A stretch of 64,000 bases of DNA from Marinobacter maroccanus (GCF_002933275.1 NZ_PSSX01000009.1:62001-126000); one strand, 5' to 3'; shown: positions 1 to 9,741, counted from the first letter of the stretch. The notes: generated by a model from the sequence alone, not told the origin. Numbers and translations: made by a program.

Positions 1-339
1 CAGCCGCTCAAACACCTCACCCAGCGATTCAACCATGAGATCGGACTGATGGCCCCGCTTGCGACGGATGCCATGGTACTGCTCGGCCAGGTTGGCCAGG
101 TTCAGAAACTGGTTGAAAGCCCGGGTTACCGGAAGCAGCTCGTCATCGCTCAGCTTGCCCAGGAGGTTCACCAGCCGCTGGCCGGAACCGCTTTCCTGGC
201 GACGGTCAGCCTTGGCGGCCGCCCGGATTTCCTCGATCAGCTCATAGCAATCCTGTCCGGGATACCGCCGTATGCTCTGGCCCAGCAGTTCGCCCAGCAT
301 TCGTACGTTTTCTCGGAGTTCGGGATGTAGCTCAGTCAC
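1..339 (-). CDS. ppc: Phosphoenolpyruvate carboxylase, N-terminal part (runs off the window)
   Basis: Only the first 113 codons are present; the gene continues past base 1. PEP carboxylase adds bicarbonate to phosphoenolpyruvate to give oxaloacetate, refilling the TCA cycle in the cytoplasm. The translated N-terminus reads MTELHPELRENVRMLGELLG and later LSDDELLPVTRAFNQFLNLA followed by an AEQYH segment; both match the start of bacterial Ppc (E. coli has NVSMLGKVLG and [20 protein letters not shown]). The start is a GTG at 337-339, with an AAGGA Shine-Dalgarno sequence 6 bases upstream; the in-frame upstream stop is at 385-387. It diverges from the small gene at 444. Confidence 0.93.
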   Translation of the reverse strand, partial: MTELHPELRENVRMLGELLGQSIRRYPGQDCYELIEEIRAAAKADRRQESGSGQRLVNLLGKLSDDELLPVTRAFNQFLNLANLAEQYHGIRRKRGHQSDLMVESLGEVFERL

Positions 340-356
340 ATTGGCGTCCTTTTGAA

Positions 357-386
357 TTGACGGAGGCGAAGTAAACTTACGATACT
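357..386 (+). promoter_or_regulatory. Candidate sigma-70 promoter for the small gene at 444
   Basis: TTGACG at 357-362 and GATACT at 381-386 are separated by 18 bases and lie in the 104-base gap between divergent ppc and the small gene. Predicted transcription would start near 393. It is a pattern match only; the -10 hexamer has four of six consensus bases. Confidence 0.4.
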
Positions 387-443
387 AAGGAACAGTCGAG
401 AAAGTCTATTGGCGATTCAAGCCTGTAGCTGCAAGGAGTCATC

Positions 444-677
444 ATGAAGGTCACTGATTTGCCCAAACACTGGGAACAGAAAAAAGAGTCTGTGGAACGC
501 ACCCACGATTACAACCTGCGTCTGCCGTTGGAAGATGCTGCTCGCGTGGCTGCACTGGCAGAGCTTTACCCGGACCGCAGTGAGAGCGATATTCTGAACG
601 ATATGATTGGCGCGGCCCTGGACGATCTGGTTCGCCAGAGCCCGCTGAAGGACAAGCTGGAAGGGAAGGATAAGTAA
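444..677 (+). CDS. Small ribbon-helix-helix-like protein of unknown function (paralogue A)
   Basis: A 77-residue protein beginning MKVTDLPKHWEQ. Residues ~24-62 (YNLRLPLEDAARVAALAELY, then SESDILNDMIGAALDDL) have the pattern of a ribbon-helix-helix fold: a short strand with alternating hydrophobics, a helix, a turn with a Ser/Asp cap, and a second helix. That would suggest a DNA-binding dimer, but I cannot assign a target. The charged C-terminus (KDKLEGKDK) is likely disordered. The start has a strong AAGGAG site 6 bases upstream. The convergent gene at 709-1053 encodes a recognisable paralogue with the same opening (MKIKDLVNYWDK). I do not recognise a named family. Confidence 0.8.
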   Translation: MKVTDLPKHWEQKKESVERTHDYNLRLPLEDAARVAALAELYPDRSESDILNDMIGAALDDLVRQSPLKDKLEGKDK

Positions 678-685
678 GTAACGAC

Positions 686-706
686 GGGCAGCGTTCGCTG
701 CCCTTT
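686..706. terminator. Hairpin between convergent paralogues
   Basis: GGGCAGCG and CGCTGCCC form a perfect 8-base-pair stem (686-703) around a two-base TT centre, followed on the plus strand by TTT. It lies between two convergent genes and could end transcription of the plus-strand one. The T tract is short, so termination may be weak. Confidence 0.5.
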
Positions 707-708
707 AG

Positions 709-1053
709 TCAGGCTACTGATTCCAACTGACGAGCCTTGAGGCGCTGGATGTGCTTCTGGCTCAGGCTGACGAACTTTGGCGTCAGACCCTGATCTTCGT
801 AGATCTCGAAACCATCCTCGTCATACGCCACCACCTTTGTACCCTGAACGTAAGGAAAGCTGGTTTCCATTTCGTCCAGTGCTGCAGAAATCAGATCCCG
901 CATCAGATCCTGAGGTGACTTCATCGGATAAAGCGCTGCGAGCTTTTCGAGGCGCTTGTGATGCTGGTCAGACAACGCCATGAAGTAGGCGTCTCGGGTA
1001 AGCCGACCACGCGCATGCTTGTCCCAGTAGTTGACCAGATCTTTGATTTTCAT
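709..1053 (-). CDS. Small ribbon-helix-helix-like protein with C-terminal extension (paralogue B)
   Basis: A 114-residue protein beginning MKIKDLVNYWDKHARGRLTR. Residues ~22-62 (YFMALSDQHHKRLEKLAALY, then SPQDLMRDLISAALDEME) align with the helix-turn-helix part of the neighbour at 444-677 and fit a ribbon-helix-helix fold. The extra C-terminus (VVAYDEDGFEIYEDQGLTPK, then SLSQKHIQRLKARQ) has a short acidic strand and a basic helix absent from paralogue A. I chose the ATG at 1051-1053 because the paralogue starts identically and GGAG/GAAGG lie just upstream; the longer reading to 1320 would run into mazG. It lies downstream of mazG with 136 bases between. Function unknown. Confidence 0.8.
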   Translation of the reverse strand: MKIKDLVNYWDKHARGRLTRDAYFMALSDQHHKRLEKLAALYPMKSPQDLMRDLISAALDEMETSFPYVQGTKVVAYDEDGFEIYEDQGLTPKFVSLSQKHIQRLKARQLESVA

Positions 1054-1189
1054 GGTGCCTTCACTCCTGCATCTTATTGATGGCGCACGGCGCACGAAAA
1101 CTGTGCGTCCGTTTCCGGAAGTGTAGACGAAGCCGTCGGTCTGGGGGCGAGAAAATTGGTAACGGATTGTACTTACCGATCCGTCCTGT

Positions 1190-2047
1190 TCAGTCCCCGT
1201 TTTCTCCCCGCTCCACGCCTTTAACCGCCTGCCAGACGGCGTCCAGCGCCTCCAGTGATTCTTCGTCCATGTCGCGGCCCTCGCGTTCAAGTACACGTTC
1301 GATCGCCCGGAAGCGGGCATCGAATTTGTGGTTGGTTCGATTGAGGGCCTGCTCAGGGTTAACCTTCATGAACCGTGCCAGGTTCACGCAGACGAAAAGA
1401 AGATCGCCCAGCTCATCCTCAACGGCATCCGGATCGCCCGCGCCCGTGTGCGCCGCTTCCCAGGCTTCCTTGAGCTCGTCGATTTCCTCATGGAGTTTGT
1501 CGAAGACGGGGCCGATATCAGGCCAGTCAAAGCCGTGGCGGGCCGCCCGTTTCTGGAGCTTTTCGGCCCGAGCCATGGCTGGCAGGGTACGGGCGATGCC
1601 ATCAAGCCGGCTCACCGATGCGCCGGCTTCCGGTGCAGGCTTCAGCGCCCGCTCCTCGGCCTTGATGCGCTCCCAGCTTTCCTTGATCCAGGCCTCATCC
1701 GGCCGGTTATCCGGATCGATTCGACTTTCCAGGGTCCCTTCCGGAAAAACGTGGGGATGTCGGCGCACCAGTTTGCGCACCAGATGATCGACCACACCAT
1801 CAAAATCGAAATGGCCATCTTCGCGACCAAGCTGGGTATAGAAGATTACCTGAAACAGCAGGTCTCCCAGCTCGTCTTTCAGATGCGGGTAATCCTCACG
1901 CTCGATGGCATCGGCAACTTCGTAAGCTTCCTCCAGCGTGTGCGGCACGATGGTCTTGTAGGATTGCCTGGTATCCCAGGGACAGCCCGTCTCCGGGTCC
2001 CGGAGACGGGCCATCAGGGTTTTCAGATCCTCGATGGTATAGCTCAT
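1190..2047 (-). CDS. mazG: Nucleoside triphosphate pyrophosphohydrolase MazG
   Basis: Hydrolyses NTPs and dNTPs to monophosphates and pyrophosphate; a housecleaning enzyme that in E. coli also counters ppGpp effects. The 285-residue protein has two MazG repeats, each with the metal-binding EExxE...ELGD pattern: HTLEEAYEVADAIE with LKDELGDLLFQVIFY near residues 35-75, and LHEEIDELKEAWEA with VEDELGDLLFVCVNLARF near 185-230. It is slightly longer than E. coli MazG (263). Its start overlaps the relA stop by 4 bases (2044-2047), so the two are translationally coupled, which fits their shared link to the stringent response. Confidence 0.95.
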   Translation of the reverse strand: MSYTIEDLKTLMARLRDPETGCPWDTRQSYKTIVPHTLEEAYEVADAIEREDYPHLKDELGDLLFQVIFYTQLGREDGHFDFDGVVDHLVRKLVRRHPHVFPEGTLESRIDPDNRPDEAWIKESWERIKAEERALKPAPEAGASVSRLDGIARTLPAMARAEKLQKRAARHGFDWPDIGPVFDKLHEEIDELKEAWEAAHTGAGDPDAVEDELGDLLFVCVNLARFMKVNPEQALNRTNHKFDARFRAIERVLEREGRDMDEESLEALDAVWQAVKGVERGENGD

Positions 2048-4281
2048 CCGCGTTTACGCCTTACATCAATGATATTGGGCAGGTTGCGAATCTGCGCCAG
2101 CAACCTCGCCAGCTGCTCCAGGCTGGAAATCTCGACCGTCACGGTCATGGTGGCCGTGTTCTCGTCCTTGTTGCTCAGGGTATTGAGCGACAGTACATCA
2201 CTCTTGGAGGCCGACAGGACCTGGGTGATGTCCCGCAGCAGCCCGGACCGGTCATAGGCCTCAATCTCGATATCAACCGGATAGACCGCTGCCGGCCGGC
2301 CACCCCAACTCACCTCAATGATCCGGTTGGGCTCGAACTCACGCAGGTTCAGGAACGTCAGGCAGTCCTGACGATGCACCGTAACGCCCCGGCCGACCGT
2401 AATGTAGCCACCAATCGCGTCACCCGGCAGGGGTTTGCAGCATTTCGCCACCTGGGTCTTGAGCTTGCCAACGCCCAGGATCTGGATATCCGATTCGGTA
2501 TCGTAGGGCTTGCGGCGCTGAGTGCTGAGCTTCAGATCCAGCTGTTCGGACTTGGGCTCCAGCATCTGCTGGGCCACATTGGCGACATGAGTGGGGCGAA
2601 GGTCGCCGGCACCCGTGGCGGCAAACATGTCCTCGGCACTTTGATAATTGACCTTCTTCGCGAGCTCACCGAGATCCACGTCGTACAGGGACAGACGCTT
2701 GAACTCGTCTTCGAGGATTGCACGGCCATCAACGATATTGCGGCCACGATCCTGCTGTTTGAACCAGTGTGTCACCTTGGCCCGGGCCCGGGATGTCTGG
2801 ATGTAACCCAGACTCGGGTTCAGCCAGTCGCGGCTGGGGGCCGGATTATTGGAGGTCAGGATGAACACCTGGTCGCCGGTTTTCAGCGGATAGGTCAGCG
2901 GGACAATCCGGCTGTTCACCCTGGCGCCACGGCAGGCATGACCAATCTCGGTATGCACCCGATAGGCAAAGTCCACCGGCGTTGCCCCCTGGGGCAGATC
3001 CACAACATGGCCCTCGGGCGTGAAGACATACACCCGGTCTGAAGCCACATCGGATTTCAGATGGTCGGCCAGCCCGGACAGATCGCCCAGTTCTTCCTGC
3101 CACTCCAGCACCTGGCGCAGCCAGTTGATCTTGGCGTCGTAGCCTGTGGACTTGTTGCCCTTGTCCATACCCTTGTACAACCAATGGGCACAGACACCCA
3201 GCTCCGCCTCCTCATGCATCTTGTGGGTGCGAATCTGAACTTCCATAACCTTGCCCTCCGGCCCGATCACCGCCGTATGCAGAGACTGGTAACCGTTTTC
3301 CTTCGGGTTGGCTATGTAGTCATCGAATTCGTTGGGAATGTGGCGCCATAATGTGTGGACAATGCCGAGGGCGGCGTAACAGTCGCGCACTTCCGGTACC
3401 AAAATACGCACGGCGCGGACATCGTAGACCTGGGAGAAATCGATACCCTTGCGCCGCATTTTCCGCCAGATGCTGTAGATGTGCTTGGCGCGGCCAGACA
3501 GTTCGCCTTCAATGCCATAGGCTTTCAGTTCGGTCTGCAAGGTCTCCAGCACCCGCTTGATGTAGCTGTCGCGGGCGAGCCGCTTTTCATCAAGCAGCTT
3601 GGCGATCTTTTTGTACGCAGACTCATGGAGGTAGCGGAAAGACAGATCCTCCAACTCCCACTTGATGTGGCCGATGCCAAGCCGATGGGCCAGTGGCGCA
3701 TAAATGTCGAACACTTCCCGTGCCACACGCATACGCTTTTCTTCCGGGGCATCCTTGACCGCCCGGATGGCGCAGGTCCGCTCGGCCAGTTTGATCAGGG
3801 CAACCCGGACGTCGTCAATCATGGTGACAAGCATCTTGCGGACATTGTCCAACTGGCCTTCACTCTGCCCCAGAACGTTGCCTTTCAGCGGGTGATGGAT
3901 GGACGAAATAGCCGCCATCTGCTGCACACCGTTGATCAGGCCTGCCACCTCGTCGCCAAACTCCTTGCGGATCATCTCGAGGGGAACACGCTCTTCACGT
4001 ACTGCGCGGTAAAGAATCGCCGCCACCAGGCTGGCCTGATCCAGGTGCAGCTCCGCCAGCACCTGGGCCATCTCAATGCCGATCCGGAAGCTGCTGGAAC
4101 CAGGGGCCCATTGCCGGTCCTGCCGGAACGCCTGGAGATCGATCTCCGCCGCTTTTTCGCAGGCCTGCCGGAACTGATCCGGGTCTTCCAGGTGGGTCTG
4201 CGAGGCTATCTGGTGAACCCAGCCCTCGATATCCACCTGGCCATCGCCAGTCATTGCGTAGTCTTCGCGAACTTTTACCAT
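2044..4281 (-). CDS. relA: (p)ppGpp synthetase RelA
   Basis: Makes the alarmone (p)ppGpp from ATP and GTP/GDP on stalled ribosomes. In order the 745-residue protein has a degenerate HD region (~30-180; the catalytic His-Asp pair of the bifunctional enzymes is not seen, as in E. coli RelA), a synthetase domain (~240-365, with GRAKHIYSIWRKMRR, YDVRAVRILV, ENGYQSLHTAV, MEVQIRTHKMHEEAE), a TGS domain (DRVYVFTPEGHVVDLPQGAT), a zinc-finger-like segment (VAKCCKPLPGD) and a C-terminal ACT domain. A start 12 codons upstream (4317) is possible. I prefer the ATG at 4279-4281 because the Pseudomonas protein begins with the same MVxVR pattern, as I remember it; neither start has a strong ribosome site. 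It lies between rlmD and mazG on one strand. Confidence 0.94.
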   Translation of the reverse strand: MVKVREDYAMTGDGQVDIEGWVHQIASQTHLEDPDQFRQACEKAAEIDLQAFRQDRQWAPGSSSFRIGIEMAQVLAELHLDQASLVAAILYRAVREERVPLEMIRKEFGDEVAGLINGVQQMAAISSIHHPLKGNVLGQSEGQLDNVRKMLVTMIDDVRVALIKLAERTCAIRAVKDAPEEKRMRVAREVFDIYAPLAHRLGIGHIKWELEDLSFRYLHESAYKKIAKLLDEKRLARDSYIKRVLETLQTELKAYGIEGELSGRAKHIYSIWRKMRRKGIDFSQVYDVRAVRILVPEVRDCYAALGIVHTLWRHIPNEFDDYIANPKENGYQSLHTAVIGPEGKVMEVQIRTHKMHEEAELGVCAHWLYKGMDKGNKSTGYDAKINWLRQVLEWQEELGDLSGLADHLKSDVASDRVYVFTPEGHVVDLPQGATPVDFAYRVHTEIGHACRGARVNSRIVPLTYPLKTGDQVFILTSNNPAPSRDWLNPSLGYIQTSRARAKVTHWFKQQDRGRNIVDGRAILEDEFKRLSLYDVDLGELAKKVNYQSAEDMFAATGAGDLRPTHVANVAQQMLEPKSEQLDLKLSTQRRKPYDTESDIQILGVGKLKTQVAKCCKPLPGDAIGGYITVGRGVTVHRQDCLTFLNLREFEPNRIIEVSWGGRPAAVYPVDIEIEAYDRSGLLRDITQVLSASKSDVLSLNTLSNKDENTATMTVTVEISSLEQLARLLAQIRNLPNIIDVRRKRG

Positions 4282-4338
4282 ATCAGTCTTGTTATTCCTG
4301 ATGGTTTCCGCAGCCATCCCTGACTGCCCACAACATCG

Positions 4339-5688
4339 TCAGCCGGAATCCCGCTCGAATAGCGCGATGGATTCCACGTGGGTGGTGTGGGGGAACATGT
4401 CCATCACACCCGCGCGCACCAGGCGATAGCCGTTGCGCACCATAACGCCCGCATCCCGCGCAAGGGTAGCCGGGTTACAGGAGACATAGACTATCTTCCG
4501 CGCACCGAAGGCAGTGAGGTATTTGCAGATTTCCTCGGCACCGGAGCGAGGCGGATCAATCAGGATCTTGTCGAACCCTTCCTTCGCCCAACTCTGGCCG
4601 GTGAAGTCTCCGTGCAGATCGGCACCTTGGAAATCGACATTGTCCAGACCATTCAGTTCCGCATTTTCCCGGCCCCGCACGACCATGGTCTCGTCGCCTT
4701 CCACGCCAACTACCTGTCCTCCCATCCGGGCCAGGGGCAGCGTAAAGTTCCCCAGACCGCAGAAGAGATCCAGGACACGCTCACCCGGCTGGACATCCAG
4801 CCATTCCACGGCCCTGTGTACCATCGCGCGGTTAATGCCTGCATTGACCTGGGTAAAGTCCATGGGATGAAATTTCATGGTCAGGTCGAATTCTTCCAGC
4901 CTGTAGCTCAGCCGTTCATCATCCCGGCCAGAGGATTCGGGCCATATCCGATGCACCGTGTCGGGGCCTTTTGGTTGCAGGTAGATATGCAAATCGTGGG
5001 CCTGACCAAAGGCGATGAGATTTTCCCGATCACCGGCCGAGAGATCATCCATGTTCCGGAACACCATCACTGCCACATCATCGCCACAGGCAACCTCCAC
5101 CTGGGCGATTCGGCTGTATGCGTCCAGGTCGTGCAGCATGTTGCGCAGGGGCAGGATGCGGTCGCCAATGCGGGGATCCAGCACCACGCAACGATCTATG
5201 TCGGTCAGGAAACTGTTGCGCTTCTCCCGGAACCCCACCAGAACGGACTCCCTGGCCTTGACGTAACGAACCCCGAGGCGGGCCTTGCGGCGATAGCCGA
5301 GGCTGTCTTCCGAGCGCAGCGGCTCAATCCACTGTTCGGGCTCAATGCCCCCGAAATGGGCAAAATGCTCCCGCAGGGTATTTTCCTTGAACTCGATCTG
5401 GGCATCGCCACTCATATGCTGGAGGCTACAGCCACCGCACAGATCGGCAAACTCGCAGGGTGGCGTCTGGCGATCCGGCGCAGCTTCGAGAACCTCTTCG
5501 GTGCGCAACTCGTCGAACTTGCTTCGGCTGGACACCACTTTCGCCATCACCGTTTCACCCGGCAGGGCTCCATCCACAAACTGGGTTTTGCCGTCCTGAC
5601 GGGCGATACCCCGGCCGTCGTGGCTCAGGGTCTCAATCTCACAGCGCACGGGCTCTTTCGGAAGAACCTTCCTGCGTCGTCTGCTCAT
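4339..5688 (-). CDS. rlmD: 23S rRNA (uracil-1939-C5)-methyltransferase RlmD
   Basis: An S-adenosylmethionine-dependent enzyme that methylates U1939 of 23S rRNA (formerly rumA/ygcA). The 449-residue protein opens with a basic tail and a TRAM RNA-binding domain (~10-70). Iron-sulfur cysteines follow in [10 protein letters not shown] (C78, C84, C87), with the fourth probably in IDRCVVLDP. The methyltransferase domain has [16 protein letters not shown] (SAM binding), DPPRSGA, and the catalytic-loop signature [12 protein letters not shown]. The length matches the family. It lies 26 bases downstream of cysM and upstream of relA, probably in one operon. Confidence 0.95.
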   Translation of the reverse strand: MSRRRRKVLPKEPVRCEIETLSHDGRGIARQDGKTQFVDGALPGETVMAKVVSSRSKFDELRTEEVLEAAPDRQTPPCEFADLCGGCSLQHMSGDAQIEFKENTLREHFAHFGGIEPEQWIEPLRSEDSLGYRRKARLGVRYVKARESVLVGFREKRNSFLTDIDRCVVLDPRIGDRILPLRNMLHDLDAYSRIAQVEVACGDDVAVMVFRNMDDLSAGDRENLIAFGQAHDLHIYLQPKGPDTVHRIWPESSGRDDERLSYRLEEFDLTMKFHPMDFTQVNAGINRAMVHRAVEWLDVQPGERVLDLFCGLGNFTLPLARMGGQVVGVEGDETMVVRGRENAELNGLDNVDFQGADLHGDFTGQSWAKEGFDKILIDPPRSGAEEICKYLTAFGARKIVYVSCNPATLARDAGVMVRNGYRLVRAGVMDMFPHTTHVESIALFERDSG

Positions 5689-5714
5689 ACTCGGGTCTCT
5701 TGGTAAAGTCGTAT

Positions 5715-6608
5715 TCAGGCGCCGGGGAACACACCGGTGGAAAGATAGCGGTCGCCGCGGTCACAGATAATGGCCACGATGATGGCATTTTCAACCTGCT
5801 GCGAGAGCTTGAGCGCGGCCGCGATCGAACCGCCGGAGGAGACGCCACAAAAAATGCCTTCCTCAGACGCCAGGGCCCGCATGGTGTTTTCAGCCTCTTC
5901 CTGGCTAATGTCCAGTACCTCGTCCACCCGTGCGGCATCGTAGATTTTCGGCAGGTAGGCTTCCGGCCAGCGCCGAATCCCGGGGATCGAAGCGCCTTCT
6001 TTTGGCTGCAGCCCGATGATGCGGATATCCGGGTTGCGCTCCTTGAGGTAACGGGACACGCCCATGATGGTGCCGGTGGTGCCCATGGAGCTGACAAAAT
6101 GGGTGACACGCCCGCCGGTCTGTTCCCAGATTTCGGGACCGGTCGTGCGGTAGTGCGCCAGGGGGTTGTCCTGGTTACTGAACTGGTCCAGCACCCTGCC
6201 CTTGCCCTCCGCCTGCATCTTCAGGGCCAGGTCACGGGCAGTCTCCATACCCTCTTCCCTGGTGACCGTGACAATTTCCGCACCATAGGCGCGCATGGAT
6301 GCCCGACGCTCCTCGCTCATGTTCGCAGGCATGATCAGCACCATGCGGTAACCCTTGATCGCAGCCGCCATGGCCAGGGCAATGCCGGTGTTGCCACTGG
6401 TCGCCTCGATCAGAGTGTCGCCCGGTTTTATGTCGCCCCGACGCTCCGCCTCCTGGATCATGCTGATAGCCGGGCGGTCTTTGACCGAGCCGGCAGGGTT
6501 GTTTCCCTCCAGCTTGGCCAGAATCACGTTACTCGTCTCACCCGGGAGACGCTGCAGGCGAACCAGAGGGGTGTGCCCGACATAATCTTCGATGGTGGGA
6601 AAATGCAT
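5715..6608 (-). CDS. cysM: Cysteine synthase B (O-acetylserine sulfhydrylase)
   Basis: Makes cysteine from O-acetylserine and sulfide or thiosulfate using pyridoxal phosphate. The 297-residue protein carries the PLP lysine K43 in [15 protein letters not shown] and the phosphate-binding loop [22 protein letters not shown] rather than NP-SxSVKDR, and the Pseudomonas-type gene order, favour CysM over CysK. The start is an ATG with an AGGG site 7 bases upstream. It leads the cysM-rlmD-relA-mazG group and diverges from gacS across a 225-base region. Confidence 0.93.
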   Translation of the reverse strand: MHFPTIEDYVGHTPLVRLQRLPGETSNVILAKLEGNNPAGSVKDRPAISMIQEAERRGDIKPGDTLIEATSGNTGIALAMAAAIKGYRMVLIMPANMSEERRASMRAYGAEIVTVTREEGMETARDLALKMQAEGKGRVLDQFSNQDNPLAHYRTTGPEIWEQTGGRVTHFVSSMGTTGTIMGVSRYLKERNPDIRIIGLQPKEGASIPGIRRWPEAYLPKIYDAARVDEVLDISQEEAENTMRALASEEGIFCGVSSGGSIAAALKLSQQVENAIIVAIICDRGDRYLSTGVFPGA

Positions 6609-6833
6609 ATGATAACCCTGTGGTACACTTTTGGCTTCGCATGATACGCGTTATCGCCCCGGTCTCCCAATACAGCTTCTCGCTATATCCATGACCGGAG
6701 GCTATATCCGCCACGGGATTTTCCGGTACTGCCGGGACTGATACCACAGTTATCCCGTTCCGGATCAGCTATTCTTAACACGGACGTTTTCCGCTCTGCA
6801 GCGCGGACAAAAGCAATAATTCAGGAACACGGT

Positions 6834-9707
6834 ATGCGACGTTGGGGCATTCGCAAGAAAGTTTTGGTGGTGACGCTGGTTCCCACCCTGCTGACCACCC
6901 TGATGCTGGGGCTGTTCTTCACCTATAGCTGGGTTAACAATATAGAAAGCCTGCTGAAGGATCGGGGCGAGTCACTCTCCCGTCAGCTCGCGGCCGGTTC
7001 CGAGTATGGCCTGTTTACCGCCAACCGCAGCCTGCTAAGCAGTCTCTCCAATGCCCTCCTGGAAGAGCAGGACGTGCGCTCCATTACCTTCTTTGGCAGT
7101 GACGGCTCGCGCCTGCTTCATACCGGGCCGGGAAGCTCCGAGACCGTGCAGTCCGGGGAACTCACCGCCGAGCACGCAACCCGGATATCCCGGGAAAACA
7201 GCACCCGCTTCATTACCCCTGTTTTTCTCCAGGATCTGATGATCGAAAGCATGCTCGACCCGGATGCCCGCCAGTCCATGTCGAATCTGCGGGAGCCTCT
7301 CGGCTGGGTGGTGGTGGAGATGTCCCATATCCGCACCGAAAAGGAGACGTACAAGGCCCTGCTGATTTCCCTTCTGCTCATTCTCGGGGGCGTCATTCTC
7401 AGTATGGCCATTGCCCTGCGGCTGAGCCGTGCGTTCACCAACCCCGTGTTCGAGCTGAACGAAGCCGTTGCCAAACTCAAGGAAGGCAAGCTGGACACCC
7501 GGGTCTATACTGGCGCCGGGCCGGAGTTCGAACAGCTGGAATCCGGGCTCAATGCTATGGCCGAGGAACTGAGCAAGGCCCAGGCAGAAATGCAGCAGAA
7601 CATCGACCAGGCCACGGAAGATCTGCGGGAAACGCTGGAGACCATCGAAATCCAGAACATTGAACTGGATTTTGCCCGGAAGGAGGCGCTGGAAGCGAGC
7701 CGGATCAAGTCAGAGTTCCTGGCCAACATGTCCCATGAAATCCGCACGCCGCTGAACGGCATTATCGGCTTCACCGAGCTGCTCCTGAAGAGCCCCCTGC
7801 CAAGGCAGCAACGGGACCATCTGAGTACCATCAGGAAATCCTCGGAGATTCTCCTAACCATCATCAACGACATCCTGGACTTCTCAAAAATTGAAGCCGG
7901 CAAGCTGATTCTGGACCGGGTGCCCTTCCAGTTGCGGGATATTGTCGAGGAAGTCATGGTCATGCTGGCGCCGGCCGCCCATGCCAAGAACCTGGATCTG
8001 GTACCCCTGGTCTACAACGACGTGCCAGACAACATCATGGGCGACCCCCTGCGGGTCAAACAGGTAATCACCAACCTGGTCAACAACGCCATCAAGTTTA
8101 CCCAGACCGGCGAGGTGGTCCTGCGGGCGAGCCTGGAAGAGGAAGAGACCGACACCAACCGGGTTACCCTGCGCCTGAGCATCACGGATTCCGGCGTGGG
8201 CCTCTCCCGGGCCCAGCAACAATCCCTGTTCAACGCCTTCAGCCAGGCCGACGCTTCGACTGCCCGACAATACGGCGGCACCGGCCTTGGGCTGGCCATC
8301 TCGAAGCGCCTGGTCGAGGAGATGGGTGGTAAGATCGGGCTCGAAAGCGAACTTGGCAAGGGCTCGACCTTCTGGTTCACCCTCACCTCAGAGCTTGCCG
8401 CCAGCGGTGAGGCCATTGCCCCGCGGGATGCCCTGCGTGGGGAGCGGGTCATCTACCTGGAACAACAGAAAACCACCGGGTTGGCCGTGGAACACCTGTT
8501 GCGGGACTGGGGCATGGTGGTCGACCGGGTGGCCTCCCCCGGTGCACTGCAGGAACACATTGAGGAAGCCCAGAAAAGCCAGGCCGGTTACGCCGTGGCC
8601 ATTGTCGGCATTACCCGGCACCTGCTCAATTCCAGCCAGTACTGCAGCCTTGTCCGTACCCTTGAGATCGAACGGGATTGCCGGACACTGTTGCTGACCC
8701 CCACCCTGGAAACTCACGACACGCCACTGTCGGGGCTTGCCAGTGGCCATCTCACCAAGCCGGTGTGCCGCGACTCACTGTACGACGAGCTTCTATTGCT
8801 GGTGCACGGCATCAATTCCAGCGGGCGGGTGCCCGAATACGAGATTTCCGCCAAACGCGTGACCACCGCCAATGTTCCCCGGGTACTGGCCGTGGATGAC
8901 AATGACGCCAACCTGAAGCTGGTGATGACCCTGCTGGAAGACTGCCAACTGGACGCCGAAAGCGCTTCCAGCGGATTCGAAGCCCTGAGCAAGGCCAGAC
9001 AGAAACCCTTCGACCTGGTTTTCATGGATCTGCAGATGCCCGGCATGGACGGCGTGGAAACCACGGCCAGGCTGAGAGAAATGGATACCGGCAATCACCG
9101 GACCCCGATCATTGCCCTGACCGCCCATGCCCTGGCGGACGAGCAGGAACGGCTGAGCAAGCAGGGCTTCGATGGCTACATGCCCAAACCGATCAGCAGT
9201 GGCCAGCTTACCGAAATCATCCATGAGTACACTGGTTACGTCTGCCCGAAGAACGGAAGCAACGGCCGGCTTCCCGTGCCGGAAATCCGCGACACCCGAC
9301 GAGCCCTCCGGCCGTCAACCCGCAAAATGCAGCAGGACTGCGTCAGCGTCGACGAGAGCATTCAGCTGGCAGCCGGCAAGGCTGATCTGGCGGAAGAACT
9401 GTTCAGCATGCTGCTGGAACAGGTCCACGTGGATCGGGAGCGGATCCCGGAACTCTGGGCCGACGACAATATGGATGAGCTGCTGGAGTGCGTTCACAAA
9501 CTCCATGGCGCCACCCGCTACTGTGGCGTACCGGAACTGCGGGCCGCAGCCAACCACCTGGAAACTGCGATCAAATGCTCTGCCCCGGATCTTGAGCATC
9601 AGAAAGACCAGTTGCTCTCAGCCATGGAGCGACTGCAGATCTGGAGCGACCAGACCGACTGGCAACAGCTGTTCCGCGAACGCCACGAGGCCGCCGAAAC
9701 GACCTGA
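6834..9707 (+). CDS. gacS: Hybrid sensor histidine kinase GacS/BarA
   Basis: Inner-membrane sensor that phosphorylates a GacA/UvrY-type response regulator through an internal phosphorelay, controlling small-RNA (Rsm/Csr) switching in related bacteria. The 957-residue protein has a first membrane helix (~12-32), a periplasmic domain, a second helix (~177-198), HAMP, a coiled coil, HisKA with H301 in NMSHEIRTPLNG, an ATPase domain (GTGLGLAISKRLVEEMGG), a degenerate receiver-like segment, a true receiver with D732 in VFMDLQMPGMDG, and an HPt domain with H891 in VHKLHGATRYCG. AGGA precedes the ATG. The partner gacA is not in this window, so the name rests on architecture and its position next to cysM, as in Pseudomonas. 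Confidence 0.92.
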   Translation: MRRWGIRKKVLVVTLVPTLLTTLMLGLFFTYSWVNNIESLLKDRGESLSRQLAAGSEYGLFTANRSLLSSLSNALLEEQDVRSITFFGSDGSRLLHTGPGSSETVQSGELTAEHATRISRENSTRFITPVFLQDLMIESMLDPDARQSMSNLREPLGWVVVEMSHIRTEKETYKALLISLLLILGGVILSMAIALRLSRAFTNPVFELNEAVAKLKEGKLDTRVYTGAGPEFEQLESGLNAMAEELSKAQAEMQQNIDQATEDLRETLETIEIQNIELDFARKEALEASRIKSEFLANMSHEIRTPLNGIIGFTELLLKSPLPRQQRDHLSTIRKSSEILLTIINDILDFSKIEAGKLILDRVPFQLRDIVEEVMVMLAPAAHAKNLDLVPLVYNDVPDNIMGDPLRVKQVITNLVNNAIKFTQTGEVVLRASLEEEETDTNRVTLRLSITDSGVGLSRAQQQSLFNAFSQADASTARQYGGTGLGLAISKRLVEEMGGKIGLESELGKGSTFWFTLTSELAASGEAIAPRDALRGERVIYLEQQKTTGLAVEHLLRDWGMVVDRVASPGALQEHIEEAQKSQAGYAVAIVGITRHLLNSSQYCSLVRTLEIERDCRTLLLTPTLETHDTPLSGLASGHLTKPVCRDSLYDELLLLVHGINSSGRVPEYEISAKRVTTANVPRVLAVDDNDANLKLVMTLLEDCQLDAESASSGFEALSKARQKPFDLVFMDLQMPGMDGVETTARLREMDTGNHRTPIIALTAHALADEQERLSKQGFDGYMPKPISSGQLTEIIHEYTGYVCPKNGSNGRLPVPEIRDTRRALRPSTRKMQQDCVSVDESIQLAAGKADLAEELFSMLLEQVHVDRERIPELWADDNMDELLECVHKLHGATRYCGVPELRAAANHLETAIKCSAPDLEHQKDQLLSAMERLQIWSDQTDWQQLFRERHEAAETT

Positions 9708-9719
9708 TGCTACCTCGAA

Positions 9720-9741
9720 TCAGGCCCGGCTCCGGGCCTGA
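9720..9741. terminator. Ten-base-pair hairpin at the convergent gacS/pdxJ junction
   Basis: TCAGGCCCGG and CCGGGCCTGA form a perfect 10-base-pair stem with a two-base centre. The first base belongs to the pdxJ stop codon, so the hairpin lies within the last codons of pdxJ and 12 bases after gacS. No T run follows on either strand, so its role as an intrinsic terminator is uncertain. Confidence 0.4.

Noticed and set aside
49..330. Plus-strand 93-residue reading frame at the left edge
   Set aside because: It is antisense to the start of ppc, whose protein sequence is unmistakable.
4378..5706. Plus-strand 442-residue open frame
   Set aside because: It is fully antisense to rlmD, which has all family motifs; long antisense frames are common in GC-rich genes.
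6611..6754. Inverted pair GATAACC-CTGTGGTA (6611) and TACCACAGTTATC (6742) flanking the cysM/gacS gap
   Set aside because: It is imperfect (two extra bases), and the left arm includes the cysM ribosome site, so chance is the simpler explanation.
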